64,000 nt of DNA from Hevea brasiliensis (taxonomy: Eukaryota; Streptophyta; Magnoliopsida; Malpighiales; Euphorbiaceae). The position numbers and the translations under genes are program-made. The stretch spans positions 55,220,773 through 55,284,772 of the forward strand of contig NC_079495.1 in NCBI RefSeq assembly GCF_030052815.1, in the 5' to 3' direction. Under the pieces are notes generated by a model. The model did no database searches. It was not told the DNA's origin and worked only from the letters and a program-made list of their open reading frames with translations. Shown here piece by piece: positions 47,901 through 60,277 of this stretch. The stretch's first letter is position 1, and the number at the start of each line of letters is the position of its first letter.

Positions 47901-48884
47901 ATCAATAGCTTCTCAAACTTGAAATTTTTCTTCACAAAACCAACACCCATAACATGAACACAAAGTTTAACAAAACAATCTTCCAAAATACAAACTTACC
48001 TTATGGTTGGAACTTGCCAAACCTTGATTAAACTTCTTGATTTTGGTATCAAGCTCTTCCTTATGATGTGTAGACAATTTTTAATGAAGCTATCTAAGTG
48101 ATTGGAGTTGAAATGGAGGAGTGCATGAAGCTTGAAGAGAAACGGCCATGGAGGTTTTGGGAGCTTTTCCTTCACGGCAATGGAGGTTTCTAATGTTGAA
48201 GATGATATTTTAGTGGAGCAATCTGCCCATTTATTCTTGTTTTTAATTCATTTTATAATTCTTAGTGGTCCACTTACTTACTTTAAATCATATAATATGT
48301 TTAATTTCCACTTATTCCACATTAAACTCTTAATTTTTGTTATTTACTTTAGGTACCACCAAATTAATTTTTCATTTTATTTTCTAAGTGTAATATTATT
48401 TATTTTTAATGGACATTTAGGTCAAAAGACAATTCGGGATGTCGATTGACCATAATGCCCCTGTTCGGGTTGCATTCTCGATTTTTCGGTAACACAGGGT
48501 TTTGTCTGTTTTTCGATTTCTCACTTTTCTTTGTACTAATAATTTAATTTTTCTTTAATATTTCTAATGATATTTATACTTCAATTGATGTCTCTTTAAG
48601 TCCTAAAAATATTTTCCAGGGTTCCCCGATGTCCAGGGCCAGTCAACGGTCCACGCCGTGACTTCCCGGTGCGGTCACCCATCGTTAGGGTTCCCGGCTC
48701 GCTTAACTTGATCACATTTCTTTGCTATTATTTTTCCTTTATTTTTATTGTATTTTCTTTTCTTATATTTCATTATTTTATGTCTTCTCACTCATATCGA
48801 AGTGTAGTTCTAGGCATCCTAGATGTCCGGACAACACTGGTCACCGGAGCAGCAGAATGCACTACCGAACTTAGGGGTGTTACA
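44965..48884 (-). mobile_element. Solo LTR F (gypsy-A family), 3920 bp
   Basis: On the plus strand it begins TGTCACACCCTACCCCTC and ends TTAGGGGTGTTACA, with target duplication CCATT at 44960-44964 and 48885-48889. Removing it and one CCATT restores RIGNGSTVEALAIG in copia-3. It matches the gypsy-A LTRs in the reverse orientation but is about 230 bp longer. The hairpin CTGAGACA-A-TGTCTCAG is at 45591-45607. No internal sequence remains. Confidence 0.94.
45591..45607 (-). repeat. Conserved LTR hairpin, solo LTR F
   Basis: CTGAGACAATGTCTCAG, an 8-bp stem identical in its arms to gypsy-A, with the second stem (GCGA...TCGC type) alongside at 45568-45591. Confidence 0.7.
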
Positions 48885-49051
48885 CCATTGCCAATCCGGA
48901 CTCTAATATCTTGAGAACGCAAGCTGCTACTATTTGCTAGTTCCTGCATATCATTAGAAATGTGAGAACTGGCACCAGTATCTAAAACCCAAGCTGTAGA
49001 TGAACTATGAGTATCATCAGAATCTAAATAACAAGATATGGACATACCTTC
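48885..49051 (-). pseudogene. Copia-3 protease, interrupted by solo LTR F
   Basis: The minus-strand sequence carries TAWVLDTGASSHISNDMQEL, the aspartic protease active site DTGA, then SQDIRVRIGNG up to the insertion at 48889. The rest of the domain continues on the other side at 44964 in frame. Protease cuts the Gag-Pol polyprotein; this domain is absent in copia-1. Confidence 0.88.
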
Positions 49052-49908
49052 CGAAGGTGTATCCTTCTTGTCCTTTAGAGAAGCAAGATACTATGGGCAG
49101 TTCCTTTTCAGGTGCCCATCCTTTTGGCAGTGGAAACACTTTCCTTTACCTCTATCAGCTTTAGTCTTCCTTTTTTGTTTAGCTATTTTCTTGGAAGGAC
49201 CAGAAATCTGAGGTTTCTTTTTCTTATTGCCCTTCTTCTTATTGGACTTTCCAGCAGAAGAAGATGCAATCAAAGCTACCTCTTTTCCTTTATTGCCCGG
49301 CATATTCTTTTGGGTAATAACCAGCATGTTGAGTAAACCAGCTAAGGTGCATTCCTGTCAGTCATATGGAAATTTGTCACAAAATTCCCAAAAGACTCAG
49401 GAAGGGACTGAAGGATCAAATCCGGCTGTAGTTGGAAATCCATATTGAAGTCAACATGTTCCAACTACTCAATCAGCCGAATCATCTTGTGGTCATGATC
49501 CCCAACATTCTGTCCCTCAGACATCCTCATACGGAATAGCTGTCTAGATATCTCATACCTAGCATTCCTGTTGTGCTCACCATACAACTCTTGTAGGTGA
49601 AGGAGGATCTCACTCTCACTCAACATGTTCTCATGCTACTTTTGTAACTCGTTACTCATGGAAGCAAGTATGTAACACTTAGCTCTCATATCATGCTCCT
49701 TCCACGTATCCAAAGTTTCATGTTCCTCTTGTGTGGCCTCTGGAGGTAAGGGACCAGGAACATTTGAATCTAGAACATATCCTATATGTTCAAGGTTCAG
49801 GACAAGTTTCGAATTTCTTAGCCAATCAGACAGATTAGGTCCTGTCAACCTATTGCAATCAAGTATGCTTGCAAGGATATTGGATGGTGGTAGTTGTTTT
49901 GTGCTCAT
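49052..49908 (-). pseudogene. Copia-3 gag, broken
   Basis: The minus-strand ATG at 49908: MSTKQLPPSNILASILDCNR, then LTGPNLSDWLRNSKLVLNLE and a stop after SMSNELQK (49636). Further pieces carry the gag core, then NKGKEVALIASSSAGKSNKK, a basic linker and a CCHC knuckle (CFHCQKDGHLKRNC). The knuckle is intact, unlike copia-1. The break at 49636 looks like a Gln-to-stop change (TAG before HENM). Confidence 0.87.
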
Positions 49909-51679
49909 TTTTATTAGAAAATTAACTGCAAAAAATAACCAGATTAATTAGTAAATGTATCATGTAATTAACCAAAATGATTATGGTCTTTTAATCAAGT
50001 TGGTCCTCCCACTAACTTAGCGAATCCTACACTTCCAAAGTAGAAAACGAAAATCCTAGTTGGATGGATTTCTAGTGGGTGATTGAATTCTTATTATTCT
50101 ATTGATCATCCTCAGGTACATCCATTATTAGAATTACAATAAACTATAAGTGAGCAACTCCTTGCCCATCACATCTCATGTGAGGTTCAATCCTTTACCT
50201 AGCTCCTAATGCTCAAAATCTCAGGTACATCCATTATTGACTTATCTTGCATTAGTTAAGTTGATCCCATTGAGCCAGTAATTATGTAAATAATTTTAAT
50301 GTCCTCAGGTACATCCAATATTGGCCACCAAACCATTTACATATTTACAACATCTCATGCTTAACAATTATTCTTAAGAAAATCTCTTAAATTAATTGCA
50401 TCTTATGCAACTATTTAAAATTTCTTAAAATAATTGCCCCAATGGAGGGCCTATGTTATAATTACTTTAATTATAGCATTTCCAACTTAATCATTTGTTT
50501 GGAAGATTTTATGGTCATTCTAATTACTATTAAGGTCTCACTTTGCACATTATCCAATTAGCATGCATATATCATATAATAGCATACATTCCCATACATC
50601 TCATGCATTCATGGATAAGTAATAAATATGGTACGATCATGGACTTTCTAAGGGATTCAATTTTGAGCCACCAAGAATTAAATCAGGGCATTCCTAGGTG
50701 CATTTCATTCACTCATTTTACAAGAGTTGCTGAAGGAGTACATAATCAATACTTGATCTTGAATTCCTCCCACTGGTCCCACCAATGCTCTTGACCTCCT
50801 TGAACTTCTTACAATCCAATATTACATAGTAATCCTTGGCATACCAAGGCGAATTTACAAGAACTTAAGTAAATGAAATTACAACAAAAAAATTATTACA
50901 AACTTAATAATACATGCCCAAAATAAATTAAAATAAATTAATTAATTTACAATCCCAAAGAAATATAAAAGAAATAAATCCAATCACATTGGTCTTTTAT
51001 AGTCCATAATCATCCATCATGCATATCACTATTTAATAATTAAATAAAACATACATACTTAAATTAAATTGAATATCTCATATTCAACTTAAAAATCCAG
51101 ATTTGAATATGATTCAAATAAATTTGAAAATTCAGATTTGAATCTCATTCAAACAAATTTAAAAATTCAGATTTGAATCACATTCAAACAACTTTAAAAA
51201 TTCAGATTTGAATCACATTCAAACATTTTTTAAAAAATCAGATTTGAATCACATTCAAACATTTTTTAAAAAATCAGATCTGAATTTTATTCAATCAATT
51301 TTAAAAAATCAGATTTAAATATGATTCAAACAACTTTAAAAATTCAGATTTGAATCACATTCAAACAACTTTTAAAATTCAGATTTGAATCACATTCAAA
51401 CAATTTTTAAAATTCTGATTTGAATCATAATTTAATTGTGTGATAAAAATTCTAATTAAACAATTTAATTAGACATAAAATAGATCTTAGATCATACAAC
51501 AATTGCACATTCACCATCCATTTACCTTTGCACACCATTGTGGTGCATCAACCATGCGCACCATGGTGTTCATCATTTGTACTGCCACCTTGGCTTTGCA
51601 ACCAGCAATGAACTTTTTATCTCATGATCAAACACACAATTAAATCATATAAACATCAATCTAAATGGCAAATATAGTG
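49909..51679 (-). other. Copia-3 untranslated leader with minisatellite
   Basis: About 1.8 kb between the primer site and gag, matching the copia-1 leader. The 35-bp tandem array is at 51090-51427 (about ten units). Three spaced copies of CCTCAGGTACATCCATTATT-type sequence lie nearer gag. Nothing protein-coding is supported. Confidence 0.8.
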
Positions 51680-51691
51680 GCTTTGATACCA
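51680..51691 (-). other. Primer binding site (tRNA-iMet), copia-3, one mismatch
   Basis: On the plus strand GCTTTGATACCA, one base different from the GCTCTGATACCA complement, 2 bp from the 5' LTR edge at 51694. Confidence 0.88.
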
Positions 51692-51693
51692 AT

Positions 51694-53774
51694 TGAAGTA
51701 ACGGAAGTGTGAAAAACACAAGTTTACACCATTGAATTCAAAATTTTTCACCTAGGGTCACATGCATCATGCAAGATTTATTTTTATCTATTTGATTTCA
51801 ATAATAAACAACATATTAAAACTCTTTTAATATGTTTTTGGATCTGTATTTTCCATTTAAAATTTTAAAATTAATCAGATTAATTTTAGAACCCTAGATT
51901 AAATCAAGAACGATTACACTAACCTCTTGATGCACTGCAGCGTGTCTGCGCCTTTGAGATTTGTCTTCAGGACACCAGATGTTGTCCCTCTAGCTTGTCC
52001 ACAACAAGAACACCTATGGCAGCCCTTAAACAGCTTCTAAAGCCTTTTCTATTAATTAGAAATTCAAGTTCTACCTTTTAAGAGATTAAAGATGTAAACA
52101 GGACACGAGAAACAATTTCTAGTGTTCTTAATTCAAGAGATTGATGGCTAATCTCTATGAATTGATGAGAGATGAAGAAGAATAGATGGAGAACCTCAAA
52201 ATGGCGTGACAAATGAGAGGAGTGGCTACTGGTTGTTTTTCTTTTTCATAACAACACTTATATAGCTAGGTTAACACATTAAACCCTTGCCACATGTCAC
52301 CCTTTGATTAGCTCTAGGTTTAAGTGACCCAATCACATTGTGCCAAGTGTCAAACCTATATTTAATCTTGATTTTAATCATCTTACATGATTAAAAACAT
52401 TTGGCAAGCTTAAGTGTAATCCCCTGTGTCACCATCTCAGGGTGCCACGTGTTACACTGTGAAATGACCAAAATGCCCCTATGTCTTAATTTTGAGTTCT
52501 TAACCCAAAATAATTATTTTTCTTCTTCTAATTTATATCAAATATAAATTAATTAATTAATCTCTATAAATTAATTTATCATTAATTAAATTCATATTTA
52601 AACACTTTAAATATAAATTTAACTTATACTATACATCCAATAATTTAGATTTGGTTTCAAGTCATGCTAGGGACTTTGCAATTTAATTGCAAACCAAACC
52701 TATTTAATTAATCAATTAAACTCTTTAATTAATTAGTTAAATCATATTTAAATAGGTGATAACTTGTGTATGTGTGTGACTTACTAGGCTCATCACTAAT
52801 TGGCAATGAGACATGATATCAACTCTTAATATCATCAGAACTCTTTCTTACCATAAATGATTTCTCTAAATCATTTTATGAACCTCATAGACCATGGTTA
52901 ACACCAAGCATAGCATGCCATGGCCACCCAACTAGTAATAAGGTTTACCTTAAATGAACCTGTAATCATATGCTACCATGCACTAGAATCTCTCTGTTAC
53001 AAAATCCAAACTCAAGCTGGAGTCATGGTTAATGTCAAACTCCATTTGCTATGAATATTATGTTTTCTTTTAATTCCAGTTCTTGATTAAAAAGATTTTC
53101 TCATCAGAAACTCTTTTCTGAATAAATCTATTTGTCCTGGCCAGGAACTTGAAACATCAAGAATAATTAAATGAACATAGGATTATAGATTCCATCTTGA
53201 TCAACACCTACCTCCATATATAACTAGTAGGAGCCAATAAATGCCCATATACCCATACATAGTACAAGTATGAAAGCAGTATCAAACTCAAACTACCTAT
53301 ATACAAGATAACTGTGCTATCTCAGGTCTAAAGATTATATGCACTGATATGATTTATGACAAAACATTGAGAAGAGTAAACTCCATGTGGTTGTCATAAG
53401 TGTCACTGGTTCGGCCTACTTATCATTTATAAGTGCCTACCATGTTTGTCATATGGCATGAGACTCACCATTCTATCTTACTTATATCTCATATAAATAA
53501 CTTGGTAACAAACATGAATACAATATTTCTGGATAAGTCATGTCCTTATTATGAAGTATCCACGATTGTGAACCTATTTATAATACTTTGTGCTAGAAAT
53601 ATTGTCACTCATATTCTTAACAACTTAAGAATAATATTTCTAATAAAATATCAATGGACCTTTTCTATTACACATAAATATATTATGTAAACGGAAAAGT
53701 GGAAATGCCTTTTATTAATAAAAATATGTACAAGATACATACTAAATGATATGCTCTAGGGCATACTACTAACA
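51694..53774 (-). repeat. Copia-3 5' LTR, 2081 bp
   Basis: On the plus strand it begins TGAAGTAACGGAAGTGTG and ends ATACTACTAACA. It is a little shorter than the partner because of a small gap near 53186 (in the region equivalent to 41375-41400). Confidence 0.95.
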
Positions 53775-56362
53775 GAAAGTTCACCCGGTCTGATGTCTGC
53801 TGGGCTCCCCAGCTAGGTCTCCAGTAACTGCGCGTTGCAAAAGCGACGTGCTAAGCAATTCTGCTTAGTGGTGACAATATAAAATAAAATAAAAATAAGT
53901 ATGCAGAATGTATGATTACATTTTTGGGTAGACTTAATTTCTGATATTTATTGCAGTATTATTCGATTAAAATTTGGTAAAATTTATTATCATTGCCCGA
54001 GTAACCCATATTAGTCGACTAGACTGGATAAACGGGTAAACTGGCACTGGGTACTAAGTACCTCGGACCATCACACCATCGGTCACATTGTGTCTCCCGG
54101 TGTGCAACAGAACAACTAATAAGCTGTAATAATTATCAGGGATAAAACCCAAGTGTAACAACTTAAATAACATAGCCAAAGGCTATTATGTCACAAAATG
54201 GCATGGGAAGCCATGAAACACAGAATGGCATGAAGCCATATGCAGTACTGCTAACAGAACCCTATTGGCATGCCAACTAATCCAAACCAATCTTGCTAGG
54301 TGTACTAGGGCATGTTACACTTTTAAATTGTATAATTCTAGAAATTTAAATTTAGGTGTTACTATTCATTTCATTAGTCAACTAAAATGTTGAATTTTGC
54401 ATAGGCATTAGGTACATTGGTTTTAATACTCCAAACATACCAGATTTTGCATTCTAAAATTGTTGGTATTGATTGCCAATACCATTTCTAAACTTAATGT
54501 TAATTGGACAGAATTTTCAATTTTCATGCTTTGTTTTTACTGTTCCATTAGTCATTTTTGTAGTGGGAATTTGGCAAAATGATCAACATGAAAGTTGTTC
54601 CTTATTTTGTCTAGTTGCAGTTCCTTTTTTGAATCACTCCATTTGGAGTTTTGTAACTCAAGTTATGGCCCAAAAACCACAACTGGCTGGATTATGATTT
54701 TTCTAGAATTTCGGGACTGATCAAATCTATAGTGTTAGGAACAGTGACTTCAGGTCACTTTTTAAATATGTTATGGTCATAATTTGGGTTAGGTTTCTTC
54801 ATGAAAGTTATTGGTCTATATCGCAGCTTATTGTTGGTAAAATTTCAGGTCAATTGGACCTTTCTACACTGAGTTATGGCCAAATGACTAAACACTATTC
54901 ATTTAGTCATTTTGCCCAGGCAGAATGCAGGTCACTCAGATTAGGGCAATCTTTTAGTCAACTTAGTTTGGTTTTCTAGGTAGGGTTTCTTCACCAAAGT
55001 TGTGCCATTATGTGTCTAGTTTCATGTCCAATTGGCCTTGCACCAATTAAACCTCTACAATTCCAGTTATTACTGCCCAAACCTGCTGGACTCATGCCCA
55101 ATCCTGCAGGTCACCAAGGGCAGCCACACCAAACTCCAATCCCACTACACAATTCACTTCATTTTTGATTTGAACAGAACCAAATGGTCACTAATTGACC
55201 ATTAAAACCTACTTTCATCATCACATGGTCAAAGTCTCATTTTTCACCCTAAACCCTAACTCAAACATTGCAAATCATGCATTATCATTGCACTTCATCA
55301 ATCCACTTAAGAGATGCATATTGAGGGCAGCCATACTACCATTTTAACTCCATAAAACTCATCACAATCATACCTTAACCAAGGCTGCCGAAATTTAGGG
55401 ATGGCATACAAATGGTATTTTATCAATTTCTTTGTCATTTGCACTCATTCATAGTCCTTAAACATGAATTTGAAGTGAAAACCAAGGTTAGGTCACAAAC
55501 CTCTAATGGAGTGAAGTTTCCCACTTGCTAGGGTTCTTCCTTTCCTTTTCTTTTTGCTCCCAAAAGACTCTCCAAGATGCAAGAACACTTTTTTGTGTTG
55601 GGAATATAGGGTTTAGTTGGGTAAAAGTTAGTGAAATCAAGCTTTGAAAAGCTTGCTCACGGTTGGCTATGGAGGAGGGGTGATGGCAAGGAAGAAGATA
55701 GGAGTGAGAGTTCTGCTTTTTTTTCATTTTTCAACCCATTTAGTCTCTTTTAAATAAACTTATGCCATGTGTCAATATTGGATTGGTTGGGAGAATTTTA
55801 ATGACATCATTATGATGTCATAAGTCCATTTTCTTTCATTTTCTCTCCTTTTCTTGTCTATTTAATTTCAATTAAATTTTTAACAACATTTATTCATATT
55901 TTACATCATAAAAATTATTTATTTAACTGGACAAGTTGGCCAAAAATAATCTCTGAATTCAAAATGACCAAAATGCCCCCCATTTGGCTTAACGAGCCAA
56001 AATTGTGTGTACCGATAGAAAAAATTTTCTAAGCATTTCCTTGGCATTCTAATGTCAGAAGAACCTCAATGACCCTTCTCTAGAGTCCCAAAAATTATTT
56101 TATAATTTTTTCCTTGGGTCTAGGGTTGTTAACGGCTTTCACCGTCACTTCCCCTTCGGGTTACTCATCATTGGGGTTTCGACTCATTTAACCTTAGTGT
56201 ATTTCATTTCTAAAAATTTTTCCTTGATTTTTATGAGCATTATTTAGTTTCTTTATAACTCCTCACTAGTCTATTTATAATTTCAAACATTCTAGCTGTC
56301 CGAACTGACATTGGTCACTGAAACAGTAGACTGTACGTACTAGCTAAAGTGAGGATGTTACA
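53775..56362 (-). repeat. Gypsy-D 5' LTR, right segment
   Basis: It begins with the second GAAAG copy and continues the LTR broken at 39885, ending GAGGATGTTACA. It retains the stretch (about 55577-56120) that the 3' LTR has lost, including ATGACATCA-TTA-TGATGTCAT at 55801-55821. The hairpin CTAAGCAATTCTGCTTAG is at 53851-53868. Confidence 0.93.
55801..55821 (-). promoter_or_regulatory. Paired ATGACATCA / TGATGTCAT element, gypsy-D
   Basis: A perfect inverted repeat of 9-bp arms with a 3-bp spacer, 541 bp from the LTR 5' end. It is missing from the 3' LTR of the same element. Confidence 0.58.
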
Positions 56363-56845
56363 TAGGTACACACTTCCCACATACTTCTTCTTAAATTTAG
56401 TAAGGAAGAAATCCCAAGTTATCAACTCTAGCTAGACCTCACTAGATATAAAGTCCCACCACTTATAGGCATCATCTTGAAGTAGGAACACAACACCCTA
56501 CAAGTTCTGCTCTGGGGTGCAATGCAGTTGCTTCAATACCCTTATGGTACGGTCTAGCCAATTCTCAGCCGCCACCGAGTCATCTTCTTTCTTACCAATG
56601 AAGTCTATAGCCCCAAATTTTCTCAGTTTTTCTAGATGGGATTTCTGCTATGGAGGTGGTGGTGGTGGCATAACCCCAGCCATCTGTCTGAAGAATTCAG
56701 CCATTTGCTGAAACATAGCCAGCGAAGGCTGTGCAGGCACTGTTGGTGCTAGTGGAGCAGGTTCTCCCTAGCCCCCAGTCTCAACTGCAGGTGGAGCACA
56801 ACTCTCCACTTCCTCATCTAATGCTCTCTGTGACGTGGGGTCCAT
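56363..56845 (-). pseudogene. Gypsy-C gag, N-terminal part
   Basis: The minus-strand ATG at 56845 starts MDPTSQRALDEEVESCAPPA. It continues with a proline run (MAGVMPPPPPP), EKLRKFGAIDFIGKKDDSVA and AENWLDRTIRVLKQLHCTPE, and ends KFKKKYVGSVYL at the gypsy-D insertion. At least four stops are present, mostly TAG. It joins in frame to 31811-31042 when gypsy-D and one TAGGT are removed. Confidence 0.88.
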
Positions 56846-56955
56846 ATCCTAATCAAAATAAGAAAGATAAACAGATCTGCATTAGTGTCACCTCGACTCT
56901 TACAAATGCAATGCATGGTATGGACTCTATCTAGACCCAGAAACGCCTAAACCAT

Positions 56956-56967
56956 GCTCTGATACCA
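56956..56967 (-). other. Primer binding site (tRNA-iMet), gypsy-C
   Basis: On the plus strand GCTCTGATACCA, 5 bp from the 5' LTR edge at 56973. Its presence shows gypsy-C keeps the cis signals for replication although pol is gone. Confidence 0.92.
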
Positions 56968-56972
56968 CTAAA

Positions 56973-59900
56973 TGTGACACCCCTTACCGATCTACAGTGT
57001 AGTGGAGCAAGATATGCCACACAGTGTATCGGAATACCATAACTTATCTCATTGATATTTATCAGTTCTTAATTTATTTATTATAGTTATTAAGTGAAAT
57101 TTATGAAATTGATCTCATTTAGATCATTTATTGAAATTATAAATTAATTTGCGGCTCCAAAAATTTTATAGAAAATCCGACAGCGTGCCGGCTAAAAATG
57201 GAGAAAACAGTTCTTCAAAACCTGTGAAAAATACTTTCAATAATTTCCAATCATTCTCAAACTCCATTTGTATCACATCAATTTACAACAATTTCTTAAC
57301 AATTTCTCCATTTGTCATTCATTCATTCCACATCATCATCATGCTCAAATCATAAATAAATTCTCATATGTTATTTATAATCACAAGTTACAAATACTTA
57401 CATTAATACAAAATTATATTACATTTGTTTCAAATATACACGATAAGATAAGAGTTTAATTACAAAACTTACAAAAATTACAAAATACAAAATGGGACCT
57501 AGTGTCCTACCAATGCACTGTAGCTTGTGAGGTGACACGGACACTAAGTAGAACTGTGAACGGCCTTACCCAGTCTGTGGTCTACTGGGCTCTCTGTCCA
57601 AATCTTTAGTACCTACGCGTTGCAAAAGCGACGCGCTAAGCATAAAGCTTAGTGGTGCCTATAATACAAGAAAATATAATATGCAAATAAAAATAATAAT
57701 TTCCTAGTTATTAAGTTCATAAAAAAAATAATTACTAGCTTATTGTTTAGTCGAGGGCTAATTACATTTTATGATATTAACTTCTTCATACATTTTGTTA
57801 ATTATTTTCTTGATGATTTTGAGCTTCTTTATATTTTATTGTAATCACTCTTGATCTTTATCTTGATATTTCATTTCCCTATTTTCTTTAATAATCAGTT
57901 CAATTACAGTTATACTTTTCCATGCCCAAGTAACCTATACAAATTGACCGGACTAGATAAACGAGTTCACTAGCACTGGGTACCAGGTACCTCGGGCCGT
58001 CACACCATCGGTCACAATATGCCTCCCGGTGTGTAAACAAAATGGCTAATAAGCCATAAAACCAATAAGGCATAAAGCCAAGTAAAACATCATAATCAGT
58101 ATAGCCATAGGCTATCACATCACAGAATGGCAATGAAGCCATACATCATACGCAGTACTGCTATCAGAACCCTATTGGCATGCCAACCTATCCAAACCAA
58201 TCACATTAGGCCTACTAGGGCATATTACAAAGTCATTTCTTGAATATTTTTACTTTATATGTAAGGTTACTATTCATTTCATTAGTCAACTAAAATGTTG
58301 ACTTTTTCATAGATAATAGGTATATTGGTTCAAATATCACCAACATACCACATTTTGCATTCCAAAGTTGTTGCCATTGGTTGCCAATTCCATTTCAAAG
58401 CTTAGTGTTAGTTATTCACAATTTTCAGATTTCAAGCACTAAGTTTACTGTTCCATTGGTCATTTGTACAGTAGGAATTTGGCAAAATTGTCTTCATGAA
58501 AGCTGTTCCTTATTGTGTCTAGTTATATTTCTTTTTTTGAATCACTCCATTTGGAGTTTTGTAGCTCAAGTTATAGCCTAAATACTATAACTGGCCAGAT
58601 TGCAAATTTTCCAGATTTTCTGGACAGAACCAAATCTACAGTGTTTTGTACACTGAATGTAGGTCAATTTTTCAACATGTTATGGTCAAAATTTGGGTTT
58701 GGTTCTACATGAAAGTTGTAGATCTATGTCTCAGCTTTTTGTTGGTAAAATTTCAGGTCAATTGGACCTTTCTACACTGAGTTATGACCAAATAAATAAA
58801 CACTGTTCATTTGGTCATTTTGCCCAGGCATAATGCAAGTTACCCAGATTAGGGCAATTTTTAGGTTAACTTGGTTTGGTTTTCTGGGCAGAGTTTCTTC
58901 ACCAAAGTTGTGCCATTATGTGTCTAGTTTCATGTCCAATTGGCGTTGCACCAATTGAACCTATACAACTCTATTTATAGCTGCCCAAACCTGCTGGACT
59001 CACAACCAGTCCTGCAGGTCACCAAGGGCAGCTTACCCAAACTCAAATACCAAGCAAAACTCACTTCATTTCCTCATCATACACATTCAAACGGTCACTA
59101 ATTGACCATTATAAGGTTAATGAACTATCACTTGAGCAAAACCTAATGTTATTCAAATGTCCAAGTTCTCAAGTTCATTCATGCACTATACTTGCATTTC
59201 ACTTACACAATCATGTTCAAGCACTCATCTCATGCTATGGGCAGCTCATTAACACTTTACTTCAAGTAAATTCATCAAACCCTAGCCACTTCTAAGCTGC
59301 CAAAATGGTAGGGGTGAATATACTTAAGTTTTATTTTGTTTTTCTTACAATTTCCATTTATCTCATGTTAATAAACATGAATTAAACAAGAATGGAAGGA
59401 GATTGGTCACTAACCTTGTTGGAGCTACTCCCAAGCTTGCCAAAACCTTTCTTTTTCCTCTTCAAATTTCTGCCCAAGGCTTGCTTTAGTGGTGGGGACA
59501 ATTTTTCTTGAAGAGAAGTTAGGGTTTAGAGGTGATTTGGTGGGTTGTCTCAAGCTTGCCTTAAGCTTTCATGGAAGAATGGGTTAGGGAGAGGGAAGAT
59601 GAGAGTCACGGCTGGAAATGGGAAAGGGAAGAAACAGATTGGTTTCTTCAACTTTTCAGCCCATTTTATGCTTTTTAAGTGGTTTATGGACATGTGTCAC
59701 AATGTGATTGGGTGGGAGTGCTTTAGTGACATCATGTGATGTCATAATTGACATTTTCTTTTCTTTTCTTCTCTACTCATTTTCAATTTAATTTTTAGCA
59801 ATATTTATTCATATTTCATGTCATAATAATTATTTACTTAACCGGATAAGTTGGCCAAAAATCACCTTTGAAGGCGAAATGATCAAAATGCCCTCTGTTT

Positions 59901-60277
59901 GGCTTAACAGACTAAAATTGTCTGTACCGATTGAAAAATTTTTCTAAGCATTTTCTTGGCTTTCTAATGCCATAGAACCCTCAATGACTCTTCTCTGGAG
60001 TCCCAAAAATTATTTTATGAATTTTCTCCTCAGTCTAGGGCTTTTAGTTGTGAGGACCGCAACTTCTCACTGGGTTACCCATCGCTAGGGCATTGGCTCA
60101 CTTAACTTAGTTGTATTTTATTTCTAAAATTTTTACTACATTTTTCTTGTTAATATTTGAGTTAATTATGGTTCCTCACTTTAGTTTAAATATTTTTCCA
60201 GACGTTTTAGCTGTCCAGACCGACACTGGTCAACGGAACAGTAGAATGTACAGAATGGATACAGTGAGGGTGTTACA
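56973..60277 (-). repeat. Gypsy-C 5' LTR, 3305 bp
   Basis: On the plus strand it begins TGTGACACCCCTTACCGA and ends GTGAGGGTGTTACA. It is uninterrupted, so it shows the empty site of gypsy-A. The hairpin CTAAGC-ATAAA-GCTTAG is at 57636-57652 and the paired TGACATCA-TG-TGATGTCA at 59727-59744. Confidence 0.94.

Larger units (their letters stand above)
39886..53774 (-). mobile_element. Copia-3, Ty1/copia (Angela-like), with solo LTR F inside
   Basis: Target duplication GAAAG at 39881-39885 and 53775-53779. LTRs are 39886-41988 and 51694-53774. Genes on the minus strand run gag (49908 downward), PR, solo LTR F insert, IN, RT, RNase H. Without the insert it is about 10 kb. It is the most complete copia in the window and supplies the protease that copia-1 lacks. 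Frame breaks occur in gag, IN/RT joins and RNase H. Confidence 0.95.
31812..56362 (-). mobile_element. Gypsy-D, Ty3/gypsy (Tekay-like) with intron-like insert
   Basis: Target duplication TAGGT at 31807-31811 and 56363-56367, within gypsy-C gag. The 3' LTR is 31812-34491; the 5' LTR is 39330-39885 plus 53780-56362, split by copia-3. Internal genes lie on the minus strand from 39201 down to 34444: gag, PR, RT, RNase H, IN, chromodomain. Without copia-3 it is about 10.7 kb. It has only a modest number of stops and frameshifts, several at C-to-T positions. Its LTR family is related to that of gypsy-C. Confidence 0.94.
12482..60277 (-). mobile_element. Gypsy-C, gag-only Ty3/gypsy element carrying the nest
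   Basis: Exact target duplication ATATT at 12477-12481 and 60278-60282. The 3' LTR (12482-14396 plus 29552-30977) and 5' LTR (56973-60277) belong to one family. The internal region, once gypsy-D (31812-56362) is removed, is only about 1.4 kb: primer site, gag (56845 down to 56363, then 31811 down to 31042), a short remnant and a polypurine tract. Protease, RT, RNase H, IN and chromodomain are all missing. This fits the class called TR-GAG, mobilised by proteins of relatives such as gypsy-D (inference). Confidence 0.9.
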
